Assembly: GCA_963782965.1 (NCBI GenBank)
Contig: CAWALV010000002.1
Coordinates: forward strand, 434,001 to 498,000
Length of the DNA: 64,000 bases
Direction of reading: 5' to 3'
Source of the DNA: CAWALV01 sp963782965
GTDB taxonomy: Bacteria; Actinomycetota; Actinomycetes; Acidothermales; Acidothermaceae
Every line of letters begins with the position of its first letter. The stretch's first letter is position 1. Positions 17,434 through 25,818 of this stretch are shown here, in pieces. The notes under the pieces are model-generated. The model saw only the letters and a list, made by a program, of their open reading frames with translations, was not told the origin of the DNA and searched no databases. Position numbers and translations under genes: made by a program.

Positions 17434-19983
17434 TCAGCGCCCGAACAGACCGCGCTTCTTCTTGGCCGATGTAGTCACCGGACGCGGCTGTGGCGAACCC
17501 GCGCGTGGGGCGGCCGGCGGTGGACCAGAAGGCCCCTCGTCTTCGAATCCGAGGCTGGAGAGTTCTCGCAACAAGGACGCTGTGTCGGTCAGATCGCGCT
17601 GCACGAGGGGCTGCGGCTGCTCGGGTTCCTGGACCTCGTCGGGCGGCGGCTGCTCATCATCCTCTTGCTGGAGAGTGGTGGCGCCGGTGCGGCTGAACTC
17701 CGACAGCATGGCGCTCGCCGAGGCAAGCTGATGTGGATCGACTTGTGGTGCGGAGGCCTGAGCCGCCTCGTAGGCAAGACGTTCCTGCTCGCGTTGTTCG
17801 GCTTCGGCGCGCGCTGCCGCTGCGCGTTCGGCCTCCAGCCGCTCTGCCTCGAGACGCCCGGCTTCCCGTAGCGCCTCCTGCGCACGGACCGCCTCTTCGG
17901 CGGCGAGGCGCTCGACCTCGAGGCGTGCGGCTTCTTCGGCGGCGAGGCGTTCGGCCTCCTCCGCCTCCAGGCGTGCTGCTTCTTCGGCGGCGAGGCGTTC
18001 GGCTTCGAGGCGTGCTGCTTCTTCGGCGGCGAGGCGTTCGGCTTCGAGGCGTGCGGCTTCTTCGGCGGCGAGGCGTTCGGCCTCCTCCGCCTCCAGGCGT
18101 GCTGCTTCCTCGGCCTCCAGCCTGGCGGCTTCTTCCGCTTGCAGGCGTTCGGCTTCGAGGCGTGCTGCTTCTTCGGCCCCCAGCCGTGCGGCTTCGAGGC
18201 GTGCTGCTTCTTCGGCGGCGAGGCGTTCGGCCTCCTCCGCCTCCAGGCGTGCTGCTTCTTCGGCCTCCAGCCTGGCGGCTTCTTCCGCTTGCAGCCGTTC
18301 GGCTTCGAGGCGTTCGGCTTCGAGCCGGGCGGCCTCTTCTGCTTCGAGGCGCGCTGCTTCCTCGGCCTCCAGGCGCGCTGCTTCCTCGGCCTCGAGCCGG
18401 GCGGCCTCTTCTGCTTCGAGACGCGCTGCTTCCTCGGCTTCGAGCCGGGCGGCCTCTTCTGCTTCGAGGCGCGCTGCCTCCTCCGCCTCCAGGCGTGCTG
18501 CTTCTTCGGCCTCCAGCCTGGCGGCTTCTTCCGCTTGCAGCCGTTCGGCTTCGAGCCGGGCGGCCTCTTCTGCTTCGAGGCGCGCTGCTTCCTCGTTCTC
18601 CAGGCGCGCTGCTTCCTCGTTCTCCAGGCGCTCGGTCTCGCGGCGTTCGGAGTCGCGGCGGGCGGCCTCTCTGCGCGCTTCGAGATTGACGACGTCCGCG
18701 ATGTGGTCCTCGCGATCCTTGCGTGTCGCCTCGGCCTCGGCGTGAGCCTGCGCTAGCTCCGCCGCCGCCGCCTGGCGGATGCGTTCACGGCGAAGCTCAT
18801 CCTCACTTGGTGCAGCTCGCTTGGCTTCCGCTTTCGGCGGGGGCCGCAGCCGGATCTCCTCGGGGACGTAGAACGGGTCGACGAACGAGGCCGCCTGACC
18901 TCCGTTCCTCGCCGGGCCGAGGACTTGGGCCAATGCTTCCGAAACGCGGGTGAGCGCCGGAATGTCTTCCTCGAAGGTCGGTGCTTCGAGCTGGTCGGGC
19001 TGGGTGGGCGCGCCGTCCAGATCGATCTCAACGGCGTCGTGCGAGGCGCCTGAGCCGCCGCCGTCACCCGGGCCGGTGTCCTCGGCGTCCTCCGCGTCCG
19101 CTGCGTCCGCTGCGTCCTCTGCGGCGTGGCCACCGCCGAGCGCGAAGGCGGCCGCCAGCGCCGCGAGCCGTGGAAACTCGTCGTCCGTGGGCCGGTCTTC
19201 GTCCGCCTCCGCGGCTTGATCTTGGGCTTCTCCCGACGCGTCCGGGGCGGGGGAGGTGGCGTCGTCGTCCGGGCCGAGGTCCTCCTCGACGTCGACGAGG
19301 CTGGCCCCGACGAGGGTGCGCACGATCGCGCCAGCCTCGAGCATGGTGAAACCGCACTCGCGTGCCAGCTCGGCGAGTGTGCGCTCGCCGTCGATCTTGC
19401 ACAAGAGCGACCACGTGTCGGGGTCCAGGGCGATGTCGGCTTCGCCGCCTCGGGCGGCCAGCATCGGGACGGCGTTCGGCCCGTGCACGGCCGCGACGAT
19501 CTCCGACCAGGTTTCCTGCCGTGCGTGGGCTTGCTGGATGAGTTCCTCGACCGGCGTCGGCGGAGCCACGTCCTCGCGGGTCTTCTCGTTCTTGCGGAAG
19601 CGCCAGCGGCCCGTCGACCAGCCGAGCAGATCGGTGAAGCCGTCGCGGACCTGCTCCTGGACGAAGGCCTCGATGATGTCTTGCTCCACGAAGCCCAGGT
19701 GCACGAGCAATTCGCCGAGCCGCCAGCCCTGGAGCTCGGTCCGCTGGGCCTCGAGGGCCTCTGCCAGGTTCTCCGGCACGAGCACGTTGCTGGAGATCAA
19801 CCGGGCGCCGAGTTGCGGGCGCTGTCCCGGCACCGAAACGGCGTAGACCAGCCCGGCCTTGAAGTAGACGAGGGCTTCCTCCCCCTCGTCGTCCACCAGG
19901 TGCAGGCATCCGGTGGCCGGTTCGTTCGCGAGGGTGGTCAGGACGTCCTCGATCGAGGTGCTGGTCAGGTCGCCCTTGAGCAC
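17434..19983 (-). CDS. DUF4388 (PATAN-type) protein with a long octapeptide-repeat helix
   Basis: An 849-residue protein. Residues 1-140 form a DUF4388-type domain (LKGDLTSTSIEDVLTTLANE, GWSTGRWRFRKNEKT), a fold used in bacterial signalling and polarity proteins. A winged-helix-like segment follows (DPDTWSLLCKIDGERTLAEL). An acidic linker occupies about 235-330. From about 448 to 711 there is an almost perfect repeat of the octad ARLEAEEA with variants (ERLQAEEA, ERLAAEEA), predicting a very long charged helix. The C-terminus has DTASLLRELSSLGFED and a basic tail KKKRGLFGR. It is divergent from the rsiG-like gene. Function is unknown; a cytoskeletal, polar or scaffolding role is plausible. 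Confidence 0.85.
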   Translation of the reverse strand: MLKGDLTSTSIEDVLTTLANEPATGCLHLVDDEGEEALVYFKAGLVYAVSVPGQRPQLGARLISSNVLVPENLAEALEAQRTELQGWRLGELLVHLGFVEQDIIEAFVQEQVRDGFTDLLGWSTGRWRFRKNEKTREDVAPPTPVEELIQQAHARQETWSEIVAAVHGPNAVPMLAARGGEADIALDPDTWSLLCKIDGERTLAELARECGFTMLEAGAIVRTLVGASLVDVEEDLGPDDDATSPAPDASGEAQDQAAEADEDRPTDDEFPRLAALAAAFALGGGHAAEDAADAADAEDAEDTGPGDGGGSGASHDAVEIDLDGAPTQPDQLEAPTFEEDIPALTRVSEALAQVLGPARNGGQAASFVDPFYVPEEIRLRPPPKAEAKRAAPSEDELRRERIRQAAAAELAQAHAEAEATRKDREDHIADVVNLEARREAARRDSERRETERLENEEAARLENEEAARLEAEEAARLEAERLQAEEAARLEAEEAARLEAEEAARLEAEEAARLEAEEAARLEAEEAARLEAEEAARLEAEEAARLEAEEAARLEAERLEAERLQAEEAARLEAEEAARLEAEEAERLAAEEAARLEAARLGAEEAARLEAERLQAEEAARLEAEEAARLEAEEAERLAAEEAARLEAERLAAEEAARLEAERLAAEEAARLEAEEAERLAAEEAARLEVERLAAEEAVRAQEALREAGRLEAERLEAERAAAARAEAEQREQERLAYEAAQASAPQVDPHQLASASAMLSEFSRTGATTLQQEDDEQPPPDEVQEPEQPQPLVQRDLTDTASLLRELSSLGFEDEGPSGPPPAAPRAGSPQPRPVTTSAKKKRGLFGR
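17850..18640 (-). repeat. Coding 24-bp repeat array (octapeptide)
   Basis: The array encodes the helix repeats of the DUF4388 protein. The basic unit is 24 bases (eight codons, ARLEAEEA-type), with some shortened or swapped units. It runs for about 790 bases and is in frame throughout, so units can be gained or lost without breaking the gene. Confidence 0.85.
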
Positions 19984-20281
19984 CCGCGACCTCCCAGCGT
20001 TGAACCGACGGCGTCATGCGGCGCCGGCGCGGACCGGCGCAACAACGGTCCGCGCGTCGGGATGCGCGTGACCCTGCTCCGTTTGCCATCGGCACTTGAG
20101 GGCTGCGCATTGAGCCGTCCGGCCCAACATCCGGGGCGGGGACGGCGTCTCGGATCGGTATCGTTCGTGCCCTCTCGTCCGATGGCGTGGCACCATGGGC
20201 GCACACTGTGGGTGAGGCCCCTCGGTGACCGCGGTCGCGGGCAAATCTGTGGGCGGCCGGACGACGAATGGGAGGCGGCAC

Positions 20282-20866
20282 GTGCCGGACGATCAGAGCG
20301 CTCAGCACTCGAGTGGCCAGCCAGCCCTTGGGGGCAACCGCCGGATCGACCGGGTGCTCGCCGTGGGCTATCTGGACGGCCTCGGTGATCTGACTCTCGA
20401 CGAGGTCCGCGAGCTGCGGCGAGACGCCGAACAGGAGGAAGCCGACCTCTCCTACATTCGACGCCTGCTTCAGGGCCGCGTCGACATCCTCGAGGCGGAG
20501 CTCGCCCGCCGCCGGGGTGAGCTCGGTGACAGCGGCAGCATCATCGACCAGCTGCCGCGCATCTTGGCCGACAGCCCGGCGCCGGCACACGGGCTGGGCC
20601 GCCACGTCGTCATCGGGCCCTCGCGGGTCGACGAGCATCGGCGCCTGGTCGAGCGGCTCGTTGCCGACTCCGACCTCTCCGCGCTCGCCGGGCGCACCTC
20701 CGACCAGCTCGAAGAGACGCTGGCCCGCTTCGCCGAGCACGAGAAGGCCATCTCCGAGCAGCGGCGTTCGGTGCAGGCCGTGATGGACTCCTGCGCGGCC
20801 GAGATCACCCGGCGCTACCGCGAAGGCCAAGCCGATGTCTCGGAGCTGCTGCCTCGCGAGAGGTGA
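20282..20866 (+). CDS. rsiG: RsiG/AmfC-type c-di-GMP-binding anti-sigma factor
   Basis: A 194-residue protein from GTG 20282, with GGGAGG six bases upstream. It has the family start RRIDRVLAVGYLDGLGDLTLDEVRELR and is built of antiparallel helices. The published RsiG c-di-GMP signature E(X)3S(X)2R(X)3Q(X)3D occurs twice and completely: E53-S57-R60-Q64-D68 in the first helix and E154-S158-R161-Q165-D169 in the second. In Streptomyces, RsiG loaded with c-di-GMP sequesters the sporulation/motility-type sigma factor WhiG. No WhiG gene lies in this window. A GGDEF protein at 49821-51488 could supply the ligand. The gene is divergent from the DUF4388 repeat protein. Confidence 0.88.
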   Translation: MPDDQSAQHSSGQPALGGNRRIDRVLAVGYLDGLGDLTLDEVRELRRDAEQEEADLSYIRRLLQGRVDILEAELARRRGELGDSGSIIDQLPRILADSPAPAHGLGRHVVIGPSRVDEHRRLVERLVADSDLSALAGRTSDQLEETLARFAEHEKAISEQRRSVQAVMDSCAAEITRRYREGQADVSELLPRER

Positions 20867-20905
20867 ACCCGGGCTCGGCGCCTGCTGGGGCGAGTTCGGC
20901 GCGAA

Positions 20906-22570
20906 TCAGCCGGCCGGGCAGGTCGTGTCGGCCGGCGGTGCGGCGAGGTCGACGAGGTAGCTGTCGACGTCCTTTGTGACGCAGCTCGTCTTGGGATAGG
21001 CCGTGTGTCCGTCCCCTTGCCAGACCAGCAGGTCTGCGGTGCCGAGCAACGAGGAGAGATGCCTCGCGCCGGAGATGGGCGTAGCCGGGTCGCCGGTGGT
21101 GCCGACGACGAGGATCGTCGGCGCGTGGTTGTTCTGGATCGGGATCGACGCGTCTGCCGGCGCTTTCCACAGGCTGCAGAAGGGCAGCGTCGAGGCAGCG
21201 GAACCGCCGAACAGCGGGTTCGTCGCGCGCCACTGCGGCGCCAGTTCCTTGGCTTGGGCGACGCTCGGGCGGTCGGTACTGTCAGCGCATCCGATCGTCA
21301 CGTTCGCATCCTCGATGTTGGTGTACGTGCCGTCGCTCTGCCGCTCGTTGTACTGGTCGTCGAGGGCGAGCACGCCCGAACCGTTCCCGTGTTGGGCCTC
21401 GACGAGCGCACTCGTCAGGTCGCTCCATTGCGATCGGTCGTAGAGGGCCGAGATGACGGCGTAAAGCACGGCCTGACCCTTGACGACGCGGTGGTCTGAG
21501 GAGCTGCCGCTCGGAATGGGGTTCGCGTCGGACTGCTTCATCAGATTGAGCACGAACGTTTGTGGGTCGGGGCCGAGCTTGCAGTTCTTGCCGCAGCTCG
21601 CGGCGTAATGGCTGAACGCGAGTTGGAAGCCGGCGGCCTGAATGTTGTCGCTCTCGGTGGTGCTGAGCGTGGGGTCGACGGCGCCGTCGAGCACCATGGC
21701 CCGAACGCGTGACGGGTAGGCCGAGGCGTACTCGGCACCCAACAGCGTGCCGTAGGAATAGCCGAGGTAGGTGAGCTTGGAGTCGCCGAGCTTGGCGCGC
21801 AACGCGTCCATGTCGCGGACCGTCTCGGTCGTCGAGTAGTAGGTGAGGTCGCTTCCGTAGGCCTGGTAGCACTCGTTCGCCACGCGCTGCTGTTCACCGA
21901 TGTCGGCCGCCCACTGCGCATCGGTGGTCGGGTCGGCCGGTAACTCGAGCTCGGCGTCCTTCTCCTTGTCGGAGATGCAGTGGATCGGACTGCTCGCCCC
22001 GATCCCTCTCGGATCGAACCCGACGATGTCGAAACGATCGAGGACGTCGGTGGGCAGCTCGTCGATCGCCAGCTCGATGGCGGCCAAAGTCCCCGACGCC
22101 CCGGGGCCACCCGGGTTGATGACGAGCGAACCGATGCGGTGCTTCTGAGCGGCCGCGCGGGCGCGCACGACCACGATGGTGACGGTCTTGCCGTTGCGCG
22201 GGTGTGCCCAGTCCAGCGGAACGGTCATCGCCGCCCGGGCGAACGAGATCTTGTGCTTGCCGGTACCCCCGAACGCGCTGGACACCTGACCGGTGATGTC
22301 GGTGAACTTCAGCCCGGTCGCGAAGGCACCCGGGTTCGCGAGCGGGTCGACGGAGCCACCGGAAGGGCTCGGCAGGGAGGCGCTGGGCAGCGATGCCGGC
22401 ACCGAGCTCGATGAGCCGGTGTTGCCGCCGGCGCGTGAGGTGCATCCCGCCGCAGCCGCACCGATGATCAGGACGAGCGCTACTCGGAGCAGGGCGAAAG
22501 GCCGGCAGGGCCGAGGCCGAAGGGGCAAGGCAGGCTCGATTCCTGGGCACGGTGACATCGGAGACGACAT
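20906..22570 (-). CDS. Alpha/beta-hydrolase lipoprotein, tripeptidyl aminopeptidase-like (SlpD/TAP family)
   Basis: A 554-residue exported hydrolase with a lipobox-like AAAAGC at about residues 38-43 and a Ser/Pro-rich linker. The alpha/beta-hydrolase core shows the oxyanion segment NPGGPGASG, the nucleophile elbow GYSYGT, an acid in GTTGDPATP and the histidine in GDGHTAYP. The TAP C-terminal domain with paired cysteines (SCVTKDVDSYLVD...TTCPAG) is present. These enzymes release tripeptides or amino acids from peptides outside the cell. It is divergent from the XRE regulator gene with about 95 bases between the starts. Confidence 0.9.
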   Translation of the reverse strand: MSSPMSPCPGIEPALPLRPRPCRPFALLRVALVLIIGAAAAGCTSRAGGNTGSSSSVPASLPSASLPSPSGGSVDPLANPGAFATGLKFTDITGQVSSAFGGTGKHKISFARAAMTVPLDWAHPRNGKTVTIVVVRARAAAQKHRIGSLVINPGGPGASGTLAAIELAIDELPTDVLDRFDIVGFDPRGIGASSPIHCISDKEKDAELELPADPTTDAQWAADIGEQQRVANECYQAYGSDLTYYSTTETVRDMDALRAKLGDSKLTYLGYSYGTLLGAEYASAYPSRVRAMVLDGAVDPTLSTTESDNIQAAGFQLAFSHYAASCGKNCKLGPDPQTFVLNLMKQSDANPIPSGSSSDHRVVKGQAVLYAVISALYDRSQWSDLTSALVEAQHGNGSGVLALDDQYNERQSDGTYTNIEDANVTIGCADSTDRPSVAQAKELAPQWRATNPLFGGSAASTLPFCSLWKAPADASIPIQNNHAPTILVVGTTGDPATPISGARHLSSLLGTADLLVWQGDGHTAYPKTSCVTKDVDSYLVDLAAPPADTTCPAG

Positions 22571-22627
22571 CCAGGCTAACCGGCGATTCAGCGCCCCCGT
22601 GCCCTTGCGCGGCGGTGCTAGCGGGCT

Positions 22628-22664
22628 GCTTGCAATCGCAAGCGCACGGAGTCAGACTGGCCGC
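22628..22664 (+). promoter_or_regulatory. Promoter with palindromic operator before the XRE gene
   Basis: A -35 TTGCAA (22630-22635) and a -10-like CAGACT (22653-22658) are separated by 17 bases; the -10 ends six bases before the ATG at 22665. The -35 lies inside a perfect inverted repeat GCTTGC-AATC-GCAAGC (22628-22643), a likely operator, perhaps for the XRE protein itself. Confidence 0.6.
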
Positions 22665-23231
22665 ATGGCAACCCCACAGTTCGATCTCGGCGAGTTCATT
22701 CGCGAGCAGCGTCGCAACGCGCAGATCTCCGTGCGCCAGCTCTCGCGCCTGGCCGGGGTCTCCAATCCGTACCTGAGTCAGATCGAGCGGGGCCTTCGCC
22801 GGCCCAGCGCGGAAATCCTGCAACAGATCGCGAAGGGCCTGCGCATCTCCGCCGAGGCGCTGTACGTGCAAGCGGGCATCCTCGACGAGCGCATCGCGGG
22901 TGGCGCCGTGGTCGACGCCGTCCTTGCTGACGCGTCGCTCAACGAGCGGCAGAAGCAGGTCATGCTCGAGGTGTACGACTCGTTCCGCAAGGAAAACGAC
23001 CGGCGCCAGGCCGACGAGGAGCGGCTCGCCCGCATCCAGGCACGGGCCACGCCGAGCAACGACGCGTTCGCGGCGGTTGTCGACGACCCCGAGGCTACCG
23101 AGGTGAGGGACGCCGACGACGAGTTCGGCGACGAGGACGATCTCGACGAGGAGCCGGTCGCGCAGGAACCGTCGCGGCCGGGTCCGATGCGTACGACGAT
23201 GACCCGCCAGCGCAATCCGCGGAGACGATGA
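22665..23231 (+). CDS. XRE-family transcriptional regulator (Rv0474-like)
   Basis: A 188-residue protein with an N-terminal helix-turn-helix: LGEFIREQRRNAQISVRQLSRLAGVSNPYLSQIERG. A helical middle segment follows, with LNERQKQVMLEVYDSFR, then an acidic, disordered tail. It precedes an HbhA-like gene and a DUF2516 gene, the same order as Rv0474-hbhA-Rv0476 in Mycobacterium tuberculosis, except that an aldo/keto reductase is inserted here. The start codon appears leaderless. The overlapping palindrome at its promoter suggests autoregulation. Confidence 0.9.
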   Translation: MATPQFDLGEFIREQRRNAQISVRQLSRLAGVSNPYLSQIERGLRRPSAEILQQIAKGLRISAEALYVQAGILDERIAGGAVVDAVLADASLNERQKQVMLEVYDSFRKENDRRQADEERLARIQARATPSNDAFAAVVDDPEATEVRDADDEFGDEDDLDEEPVAQEPSRPGPMRTTMTRQRNPRRR

Positions 23232-23785
23232 TGGGACGCACCGAAGACCTGTTCAACGCTGTGCAGAAGACGCTAGGTGACCGCCCGGTGTACTTGCTCG
23301 CCGGCGCATCCGATTTGGTGAACGAGAAGTTGCGCGAACTGCCCGAGACCGTGAGTGCATGGCAAAAGCAGTACGGCGACATGCCCGTGCGGATCGCCGG
23401 CACGCTCATCGGCCAGGCATTCCGAGCGAACCTGAAAGCCGGCCAGCTCTACGACGACCTCAACCGCAGGGGCCAGGACGTCGTCGCGCGGATGCGCGGG
23501 GAGCACGTCGTGGCCGAAGAAGACGAGCCGTTCGTGCGTGAGCCGTTCATGCCGGAGCCCGTTCGTCCGCTGACGACACACGCAGCGTTCGCCGAAAGTG
23601 AGCTTGCCGCGACCAGCGACGGAAAGCCGCGGGCTACCGCTGCAAAGAAGGCCGCTGCGAAGAAGGCCGACCGAAGTGCCGCCAAGAAGGCGGCGGCGAA
23701 GAAGACGGCGGCGAAGAAGACGGCGGCGAAGAAAGCCGGTACGAAAGCAGCACCGAAGGGTCGTCAGGGCCCCGCCGCCAAGTGA
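23228..23785 (+). CDS. HbhA-like protein (heparin-binding hemagglutinin family)
   Basis: A 185-residue protein. The N-terminal helical region (LFNAVQKTLGDRPVYLLAGASDLVNEKL, about residues 8-90) resembles HbhA and phasins. The C-terminus from about residue 133 is a Lys/Ala-rich tail with repeated AAKKA and KKTAAKK units, as in HbhA, where it binds sulfated glycans and DNA. The start overlaps the XRE stop; ATG 23228 and ATG 23231 are both possible, with GGAG just upstream. In a non-mycobacterial host the protein more likely coats lipid inclusions or DNA than acts as an adhesin. Confidence 0.82.
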   Translation: MMGRTEDLFNAVQKTLGDRPVYLLAGASDLVNEKLRELPETVSAWQKQYGDMPVRIAGTLIGQAFRANLKAGQLYDDLNRRGQDVVARMRGEHVVAEEDEPFVREPFMPEPVRPLTTHAAFAESELAATSDGKPRATAAKKAAAKKADRSAAKKAAAKKTAAKKTAAKKAGTKAAPKGRQGPAAK

Positions 23786-24747
23786 GCACCATGACCTATC
23801 GCCAGCTCGGCGACTCCGGCCTTACCGTCTCGGCTGTCGGCCTCGGCTGCAACAACATCGGTCGGCGGCTCGACAAGGACGCCACCCAAGCTCTCGTTGA
23901 CGCTGCGCTCGACGTCGGCGTGACATTGTTCGACACGGCCGACGTGTACGGAACCGAGCCTGGTGCTTCGGAGGATCTGTTGGGTCAGGCGTTGCAGGGC
24001 CGCCGTGACACGGTCGTACTCGCCACCAAGTTCGGGAAGCCGATGCGAGGCCGGGTATTGCCCGAGCACGAGGCGCGAGGCTCGCGGCGCTACATCCGTG
24101 CTGCCGTCGACGGCTCGCTGCGGCGGTTGCGTACCGACTACATCGATCTCTACCAGATGCACGAGCCCGATCCCCGCACGCCGATCGAGGAAAGCCTCGA
24201 CGCTCTCGACGAGCTGGTACGTGAAGGCAAGGTGCGCTACGTCGGCTCGTCGCAGTTCGCCGGGTGGCAAGTCGTCGACGCCGATTGGGTCGCCCGGGTC
24301 TCCGGCACGTGCCGGTTCGTCAGCGCACAGAACTACTACAACCTGCTCGACCGCGGCGCCGAGGAAGAGCTGGTGCCGGCGTGCGAAAGCGTCGGCGTCG
24401 GGCTGCTCCCGTTCTTTCCGCTCGCCAGTGGCCTGCTGACCGGCAAGTACCGCCAGGGCGAGCAGCCGTCGTCCGGTCGGCTGAGCGAACCCGGATACGC
24501 CGACGAGCTCACCGGGGCTCGGTGGGACGTCGTCGACGCGCTGCGGTCTTTCGCCCAGGAGCGCGACGTCGAGCTGCTCGACGTCGCGATCGGCGGGCTC
24601 GCCGCCCAGCCGGCCGTGGCCAGCGTGATCGCCGGTGCAACGCGGCCCGAGCAGGTACGGGCCAACGCCAAGGCGGGAGGCTGGCAGCCGTCTGCAGCCG
24701 ACCTCGTCCGCCTCGACGAGGTCACGGGCGCCGGTGTCGTCAACTAG
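23782..24747 (+). CDS. Aldo/keto reductase
   Basis: A 321-residue TIM-barrel NADPH-dependent oxidoreductase. The catalytic tetrad is visible: Asp and Tyr in FDTADVYGTE, Lys in LATKFGKP and His in LYQMHEPD. A C-terminal NADP site appears around SVIAGATRPEQVRANA. The start is GTG 23782, overlapping the HbhA-like stop; ATG 23791 is an alternative. It interrupts the gene order known from mycobacteria (hbhA followed by DUF2516). Substrate is unknown. Confidence 0.92.
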   Translation: MSTMTYRQLGDSGLTVSAVGLGCNNIGRRLDKDATQALVDAALDVGVTLFDTADVYGTEPGASEDLLGQALQGRRDTVVLATKFGKPMRGRVLPEHEARGSRRYIRAAVDGSLRRLRTDYIDLYQMHEPDPRTPIEESLDALDELVREGKVRYVGSSQFAGWQVVDADWVARVSGTCRFVSAQNYYNLLDRGAEEELVPACESVGVGLLPFFPLASGLLTGKYRQGEQPSSGRLSEPGYADELTGARWDVVDALRSFAQERDVELLDVAIGGLAAQPAVASVIAGATRPEQVRANAKAGGWQPSAADLVRLDEVTGAGVVN

Positions 24748-24791
24748 CGCGGCGGTGGCGGGCGCCTCGTGGCTCGCATAACGTAGGCGAC

Positions 24792-25067
24792 GTGCTGTTC
24801 GGCCCGCTCGCGCTCTTTTGGCGCTTGGTCTACCTGGCCCTGCTGGGGCTGCAGGTCTACGCGCTCGTCGACGCCGCGATCACCCCGGCCGCAACCTTCC
24901 CCGCGGCCGGGAAGCTGACGAAGAACATCTGGCTGGCGATCCTGGCGGTTGCGCTCGTCATTACGCAGTTCGTCTCGCCACTGAACCTGCTCGGCATCGC
25001 GGCCGCTGTCGCCACGATCGTGTACTTCGTAGACGTCAGGCCCGCGCTTCGTCACCTGCGCGGCTGA
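24792..25067 (+). CDS. DUF2516 membrane protein (Rv0476-like)
   Basis: A 91-residue protein from GTG 24792 with about three hydrophobic segments (LALFWRLVYLALLGLQVYAL, IWLAILAVALVITQF, LLGIAAAVATIVYFVDVRP). This is the small membrane protein found after hbhA in mycobacteria. A -10-like TAACGT at 24779-24784 lies seven bases before the start, so it is probably transcribed leaderless from its own promoter. Function is unknown. Confidence 0.82.
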   Translation: MLFGPLALFWRLVYLALLGLQVYALVDAAITPAATFPAAGKLTKNIWLAILAVALVITQFVSPLNLLGIAAAVATIVYFVDVRPALRHLRG

Positions 25068-25076
25068 GGAAACCGG

Positions 25077-25805
25077 GTGGCTGAGCGGCACGGCCGCACC
25101 GAGCGGCTCGAACTCGACGACCAGTCCCTGCGCGAGTGGGACGCCGTCGTGCTCGCGGTCACCGCGGATGGTCTTGTCCTGGACCGGTCGGCGTTCTATC
25201 CCGGCGGCGGTGGCCAGCCTCCCGACAACGGCGTGCTGCTGTGGGGCGGCGTGCAGACCCGGATCGCCGGAGTCCGCCGCGGCGACGACCTCGAGCTGAT
25301 CGTCGCCGAGGGCGACCCCGTCCCGCCCCCTGGCACGGCCGTTCGCGGCGCCGTCGAAGACCCCCGGCGCAGCGCCCTGATGCGCACCCACTCCGGGCTG
25401 CACCTGCTTTCCGGGGTCGTCTTCCGCGACTTCGGGGCCCTGGTCACCGGCGGCAACATGGAGCCGCTCGAGGCACGAATGGATTTCAATCTGCCAGAGG
25501 TCCCTGAGGGCTTTCGCGAGCGCATCGAAGCCGCGTGTGCCGCGGAGATCGCGGCTGACCGCCGGATCGAGGTCAAGGTGCTCCCGCGGGCGGAGGCCTT
25601 TGCGATTCCCGACATCATCCGGACGGCGACCAACCTGCTGCCCGATTCCCTGACCGAAGTGCGCATCGTCGACATCGTCGGCCTCGACACGCAGGCCGAC
25701 GGCGGCACCCACGTTGCATCGACCAAGCAGATCGGCACGATCGAGGTCGTGAAGGTGGAGAACAAGGGCAAGGGCTTTCGGCGGCTACGCGTGAAGCTGC
25801 ACTAG
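25077..25805 (+). CDS. Alanyl-tRNA editing protein (AlaX-type)
   Basis: A 242-residue trans-editing protein that hydrolyses Ser- or Gly-mischarged tRNA-Ala. It has the second-additional-domain segment FYPGGGGQPPDNG and the zinc HXXXH in RTHSGLHLL. The second metal half reads LDTQADGGTHV, where classical AlaRS has CGGTH; this Q-x-DGGTH form is seen in some freestanding AlaX proteins. The start is GTG 25077, nine bases after the DUF2516 stop. Confidence 0.88.
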   Translation: MAERHGRTERLELDDQSLREWDAVVLAVTADGLVLDRSAFYPGGGGQPPDNGVLLWGGVQTRIAGVRRGDDLELIVAEGDPVPPPGTAVRGAVEDPRRSALMRTHSGLHLLSGVVFRDFGALVTGGNMEPLEARMDFNLPEVPEGFRERIEAACAAEIAADRRIEVKVLPRAEAFAIPDIIRTATNLLPDSLTEVRIVDIVGLDTQADGGTHVASTKQIGTIEVVKVENKGKGFRRLRVKLH

Positions 25806-25806
25806 G

Positions 25807-25812
25807 TATGTT
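25807..25812 (+). promoter_or_regulatory. Candidate -10 element of the macrodomain gene
   Basis: TATGTT ends six bases before the ATG at 25819, predicting a leaderless transcript. Confidence 0.5.
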
Positions 25813-25818
25813 CCAGGC

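Noticed and set aside
17733..18756. Long plus-strand frames made of Arg/Leu/Pro or Cys/Phe-rich repeats
   Set aside because: They are the antisense reading of the octapeptide repeat in the DUF4388 gene. The minus-strand reading has a real N-terminal domain and a conserved C-terminus.
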